Assembly (NCBI RefSeq): GCF_024346975.1
Contig: NZ_AP024885.1
Location: 1,674,001 to 1,738,000, forward strand
From: Vibrio neonatus
GTDB taxonomy: Bacteria; Pseudomonadota; Gammaproteobacteria; Enterobacterales; Vibrionaceae
Direction of reading: 5' to 3'
DNA: 64,000 nucleotides
The notes under the pieces are model-generated. The model searched no databases and was not told where the DNA came from. It was given only the letters and a program-made list of their open reading frames with translations. Of this stretch, positions 60,512 to 64,000 are shown one piece after another; the first letter of the stretch is position 1; each line of letters starts with the position of its first letter. The position numbers and the translations under genes were made by a program.

Positions 60512-61125
60512 TATGGTTTTAGTGGCTTAAATGTCTGAATCTGACCATTTGCGCCAAGCAGTTTATTTAGTTTCGGCAGTTCCGCTTCCAGTTTTGAACG
60601 AGAAACATCTGGCCCTACAATTACGCGATAAAAGTTATTCGCTTTCACCACACTGGCTCGATAACCGCTTTTTTGCAGATCTTTTGCCATCTTCTCAGCG
60701 TTTTCAGCATTTCTTAATGAAACCAGCTGAATAATCCATGCACTGTCTTGATAGTGATTGCGTTCGACAACTTTATGCTCCTTCACTTTCACCACTTCTG
60801 GTTTATGTTTGGTTACATGTTTAGTCGTGTGCTTCGGCGCTGCTTTGGCTTCGTGTTTCACTTCAGCTGTGTGCTGTGCTTTTGACGCGCTGTGATCAGG
60901 AATCACTTCTTCAACTGGCTCAGGAGGTAACGAAACGTCTTCTTCGACCGGATTTAGAACTTCAAACGATTCTACTTCTGACTCAAGTTGAGGCTTGATA
61001 GGAATAGCGACGGTTTCTTCTTGATAGTGCGATTTTTCACCGTCTAATATATCAGGAAGTACAATTACCCCTACTGCAACCAGTACTATGGTACCGACTA
61101 AGCGACTTTGAAATTTACTCGCCAT
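60511..61125 (-). CDS. dedD: SPOR-domain cell-division protein DedD
   Basis: The 204-aa protein has an N-terminal membrane anchor (about residues 8-25), a long charged linker rich in Val, Glu, Lys and His, and a C-terminal SPOR domain (AWIIQLVSLRNAENAEKMAKDL to PKLNKLL) that binds denuded peptidoglycan at the septum. The gene overlaps folC by 11 bp, as in the folC-dedD pair of enterics. Confidence 0.94.
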   Translation of the reverse strand: MASKFQSRLVGTIVLVAVGVIVLPDILDGEKSHYQEETVAIPIKPQLESEVESFEVLNPVEEDVSLPPEPVEEVIPDHSASKAQHTAEVKHEAKAAPKHTTKHVTKHKPEVVKVKEHKVVERNHYQDSAWIIQLVSLRNAENAEKMAKDLQKSGYRASVVKANNFYRVIVGPDVSRSKLEAELPKLNKLLGANGQIQTFKPLKP

Positions 61126-62392
61126 TGTTTCTCCTTGTTTGCCAGTGCTCTAACACGGCCCCTACGGTAAAAAATGAACCCATGACGACGACAACATCAT
61201 CTTCGCCAGCATCGCAAAGTGCCTGTTCAAAGGCCGCGACAGGGTTATCATAAGCTTTGGTGCCTTGAGCAAGGTATTGGCATAGCTCTTGTGCTGATGC
61301 CGCGCGTGGGCCTTCTAGAGAGGCTGGATACCAATGCTCTGTGCAATCCGATAATACATTCAGCGTTGATGCCACATCTTTGTCATGCAACATACCAATC
61401 ACAGCGCGAATTTTCTTTTGTGGATAACGTTGCTGCAGTTGAGCAACTAAATATTGTGCAGAATGTGGATTGTGCGCCACATCCAAAATCAGTGTTGGCT
61501 GCTGTGATAAAACCTGCATTCTTCCGGCTAATTGAGCCTTGTTAAGCCCATTAACGATATTCACATCGGTCAGATCTAATTCAGAGACACCCAATGCCAT
61601 CAATGCCGTGGCGGCGTTAGCAAGTGGCAAGTTTGGTTTAGGCAGGTCTTTGACATCAAAACTGCCTGACTGCCAATCCCACAGTGTGCCGTGTTCTTGG
61701 TATGAATACTGGTAGCCCACTTGGTACAACTTAGCGCCAATATCATCAGCGTGCGCGGCAACGGTCATCGGCGCATCAGGTTGACCACAGATCGCCGGTT
61801 TGCCTGAGCGGAAAATGCCCGCTTTCTCAAAGCCAATCACATTGATGTCATCACCAAGCCAATCAACGTGATCAATGGCAAGGCTAGTAATCACACTCAC
61901 ATCATGATCAACAATGTTAGTGGCATCTAAGCGTCCGCCTAAACCCACTTCCAGCAGTACCACATCCACTTTTTGTTCTTGGAACAAATGCAAAGCCGCT
62001 AGTGTTGCGTATTCAAAGAAACTTAAACTGATCTCGCCGCGCAGTGCTTCAATGGCGCAAAATGCCGAGACGTGCTGCGCATCATCGAGTTCTTGCCCAT
62101 TAATGCGAACGCGTTCGTTATAACGAATCAAATGCGGAGAGCTGTAAACACCGACGCTGTAACCAGCATCAAGCAATATGGCTTCCATGATGGCGCAAGT
62201 AGAACCTTTGCCATTTGTTCCGGCAACGGTAATCACTTTAGGTGCAGGCTTAGTTAAGCTTGGGGTCGCTTTTTGAGCAACTTGAGAAATGCGATCAAGA
62301 CCAAGGTCAATAGCACTGGTATGAATGGATTGTAAATAATCAAGCCACACCTTAAGGGATGATGTGGCTTGTGGGATATATGGACTCATCAA
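61115..62392 (-). CDS. folC: Bifunctional dihydrofolate/folylpolyglutamate synthase
   Basis: FolC (425 aa) adds glutamate to dihydropteroate and to folates. The P-loop TVAGTNGKGSTCAIME is near residues 55-70, and YSSPHLIRYNERVRING and LEVGLGGRLDATN are Mur-ligase-like family motifs. DVAHNPHSAQYL lies in the C-terminal domain. It lies between accD (38 bp upstream) and dedD (11-bp overlap). A second Met at position 2 is an equally possible start. Confidence 0.97.
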   Translation of the reverse strand: MMSPYIPQATSSLKVWLDYLQSIHTSAIDLGLDRISQVAQKATPSLTKPAPKVITVAGTNGKGSTCAIMEAILLDAGYSVGVYSSPHLIRYNERVRINGQELDDAQHVSAFCAIEALRGEISLSFFEYATLAALHLFQEQKVDVVLLEVGLGGRLDATNIVDHDVSVITSLAIDHVDWLGDDINVIGFEKAGIFRSGKPAICGQPDAPMTVAAHADDIGAKLYQVGYQYSYQEHGTLWDWQSGSFDVKDLPKPNLPLANAATALMALGVSELDLTDVNIVNGLNKAQLAGRMQVLSQQPTLILDVAHNPHSAQYLVAQLQQRYPQKKIRAVIGMLHDKDVASTLNVLSDCTEHWYPASLEGPRAASAQELCQYLAQGTKAYDNPVAAFEQALCDAGEDDVVVVMGSFFTVGAVLEHWQTRRNNGE

Positions 62393-62430
62393 TCTATTAA
62401 ACGCTAAAACTGTAGATAATGAGTACTGTA

Positions 62431-63354
62431 CTATTTTTCTGGCGCTACGGGTACTTCGTATTCAGCCTCTTTTGAGCCTTTATTCCCAGAAGTCGCTAGA
62501 GGTGTTGGATAATTAGTCATTTTTGCAACTAAGTTACCTACACACTGACGCATTTCACGGCGATCAACAATCATATCAATTGCGCCATGCTCAAGTAAGA
62601 ACTCACTGGTTTGGAAGCCTTCGGGTAAGTCTTCACGAACCGTTTGCTCGATAACGCGACGACCTGCAAAACCGATAACCGCACGCGGCTCACCGATGTT
62701 GATGTCACCTAGCATAGCAAAACTTGCAGAAACGCCACCCATAGTCGGATCGGTCATTACTGAGATAAACGGTAGACCTTTCTTAGAAAGACGCTCTAGT
62801 GCAGCACTGGTTTTAGCCATTTGCATCAAAGACATCAACGCCTCTTGCATGCGAGCACCACCACTGGCAGAGAAACACACCATGCCACAGTTGTTTTCGA
62901 TGGCAGCATCAACTGCGCGAACAAAACGTGCGCCCACAACCGAACCCATAGATCCGCCCATGAACTTAAATTCCATCGCACACGCCACGATAGGCATGTC
63001 GTTTAAAGTCCCTTTCATCGCAATCAAAGCATCTTTTTCGCCACTGCTCTTTTGGTAAGCAACGATACGATCTTTGTAACGCTTGGTGTCTTTAAATTTT
63101 AGTTTATCTTTAGGCTCTAATTCTGCGCCTAGTTCTTCACGGCCGTCCGCATCTAAAAAGCTGTCAAGGCGCATACGAGCAGAAATGCGCATGTGATGGT
63201 CACATTTAGGACACACTTCTAAATTACGCTGTAGCTCAGCTTGGTATAAAACTTGTTCACAAGAGGTACATTTCGTCCATACACCTTCTGGAACATTCGC
63301 CTTGCGAGACGGTGAAATACTGCTTTTATTGAAAATCTTCTCAAGCCAACTCAT
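62431..63354 (-). CDS. accD: Acetyl-CoA carboxylase carboxyltransferase subunit beta
   Basis: AccD (307 aa) pairs with AccA to transfer carboxyl groups from biotin to acetyl-CoA, the committed step of fatty-acid synthesis. A four-cysteine zinc ribbon (CTSCEQ and CPKCDHH) at about residues 27-50 is followed by the crotonase-like domain with [21 protein letters not shown] and [13 protein letters not shown]. It lies between truA and folC, as in enterics. Confidence 0.98.
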   Translation of the reverse strand: MSWLEKIFNKSSISPSRKANVPEGVWTKCTSCEQVLYQAELQRNLEVCPKCDHHMRISARMRLDSFLDADGREELGAELEPKDKLKFKDTKRYKDRIVAYQKSSGEKDALIAMKGTLNDMPIVACAMEFKFMGGSMGSVVGARFVRAVDAAIENNCGMVCFSASGGARMQEALMSLMQMAKTSAALERLSKKGLPFISVMTDPTMGGVSASFAMLGDINIGEPRAVIGFAGRRVIEQTVREDLPEGFQTSEFLLEHGAIDMIVDRREMRQCVGNLVAKMTNYPTPLATSGNKGSKEAEYEVPVAPEK

Positions 63355-63528
63355 GAAAGACCTTTTTCATTAAGCTCTCGCCCCAAAGGCAAGAGGTTGA
63401 TAATTTGCAAGGATTAAACCATAGATCTACTCAAGTGTAGATAAAAAACTGGTTGTACCTATCCCTTAATACTTAATTATGACAATAAAATGACGCCAAA
63501 TTGATGCTAAGTTTGCTTTTGGTCACAC

Positions 63529-64000
63529 TTATTCAGGTAGAAACAACGGACCCATTGGATATTCTGGTATAGCAAATTCATCCGGGTAATCGACTCTCAC
63601 CAAATATAATCCATGTGCTTTTGCCGTTGCACCTGCCAATGTGCGATTTTTCTGTGCTAACAACCACTCAATCCACTCAACTGGCTGTTCGCCACGCCCT
63701 ACCACCAACAAACTGCCGACAATATTACGTACCATATGGTGCACAAACGCATTCGCCTTAATATCCACTACGATATATTGGCTATGACGTGTGACATTAA
63801 TGTGCATCATATTACGAAATGGGCTTAGCGATTGGCAATGAGCCGCTCTAAACGAGCTGAAATCATTCTCACCGAGTAGAGATTGCGCCGCTTGATGCAT
63901 TTTTTCAACATCAAGGTCGCCGTGATAATGACTGACGCCTTTTGCCAAAATTGCAGGGCGTAATGAATGGTTGTAGATAACGTAACGGTATCGTCTTGCG
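63529..64000 (-). CDS. truA: tRNA pseudouridine(38-40) synthase TruA, partial
   Basis: The frame runs in from the right edge ([18 protein letters not shown]) and ends MGPLFLPE, so about the last 156 residues of TruA are present and the N-terminal catalytic part is outside the window. [37 protein letters not shown] and RVDYPDEF are family landmarks. TruA makes pseudouridine at positions 38-40 of tRNA anticodon arms. It is upstream of accD. Confidence 0.96.
   Translation of the reverse strand, partial: ARRYRYVIYNHSLRPAILAKGVSHYHGDLDVEKMHQAAQSLLGENDFSSFRAAHCQSLSPFRNMMHINVTRHSQYIVVDIKANAFVHHMVRNIVGSLLVVGRGEQPVEWIEWLLAQKNRTLAGATAKAHGLYLVRVDYPDEFAIPEYPMGPLFLPE

Overview
The window reads as a piece of a Vibrionaceae main chromosome, most likely a Vibrio. 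The proteins are closest in recalled sequence to Vibrio and enteric homologues. The gene blocks are the usual ones: truA-accD-folC-dedD-cvpA-purF, aphB beside an rssB-like regulator, dnaX-ybaB-recR, lapA-lapB-pyrF, cmk-rpsA-ihfB, bioA/bioBFCD and serS-rarA-lolA-ftsK-lrp. Almost all of it is core housekeeping DNA. I found no phage, CRISPR array, transposase gene, tRNA or rRNA.

Layout. 1-4933 (minus) is a tightly overlapping operon (NTF2-like, SDR, FAD oxidoreductase, DUF1365, cyclopropane-fatty-acid-synthase-like methyltransferase, DUF2878) that looks like a membrane-lipid modification or stress unit. It is followed by htpX and a small unknown gene. 6581-11674 is the biotin locus: bioBFCD on minus and bioA on plus, diverging from a shared control region with a BirA-like operator. 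11675-13614 is the only clearly accessory islet: an unrecognised 97-aa gene, REP-like palindromes, a higBA-2-type toxin-antitoxin pair, and a 59-bp duplicated copy of the serS 3' end. 13577-22053 carries serS, rarA, lolA, ftsK, lrp and divergent ald. 22060-30576 carries a methyltransferase, cysB, miaE, pyrF, lapB, lapA, ihfB, rpsA and cmk. 31144-33417 is feoB without feoA or feoC, behind a Fur-box-like site. 33571-43232 holds sohB, yciK, a second SDR, topB, ydjA, fadH (with a FadR-like operator) and an sppA split by a frameshift. 43366-51315 holds ansA, yeaC, msrB, gapA, yeaD, rlmA, a ChaN-like gene, ycgN, a ykgJ-like gene and aqpZ. 51387-64000 is the recR-ybaB-dnaX-apt-ybaN-rssB block, aphB, and the purF-cvpA-dedD-folC-accD-truA block, with truA cut by the window edge.

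The points most worth checking are: the serS-tail duplication flanking higBA; the apparently leaderless higB; the sppA frameshift that leaves an ATGA-coupled two-ORF arrangement with the catalytic dyad split between them; an in-frame A AAA AAG slippery heptamer in dnaX at the domain IV/V boundary; a 162-bp long palindrome downstream of apt; and an ECF-type promoter candidate in front of the lipid operon. I see no convincing wholly new system. Identifications rest on reading the translations and on recalled family features, not on database searches.
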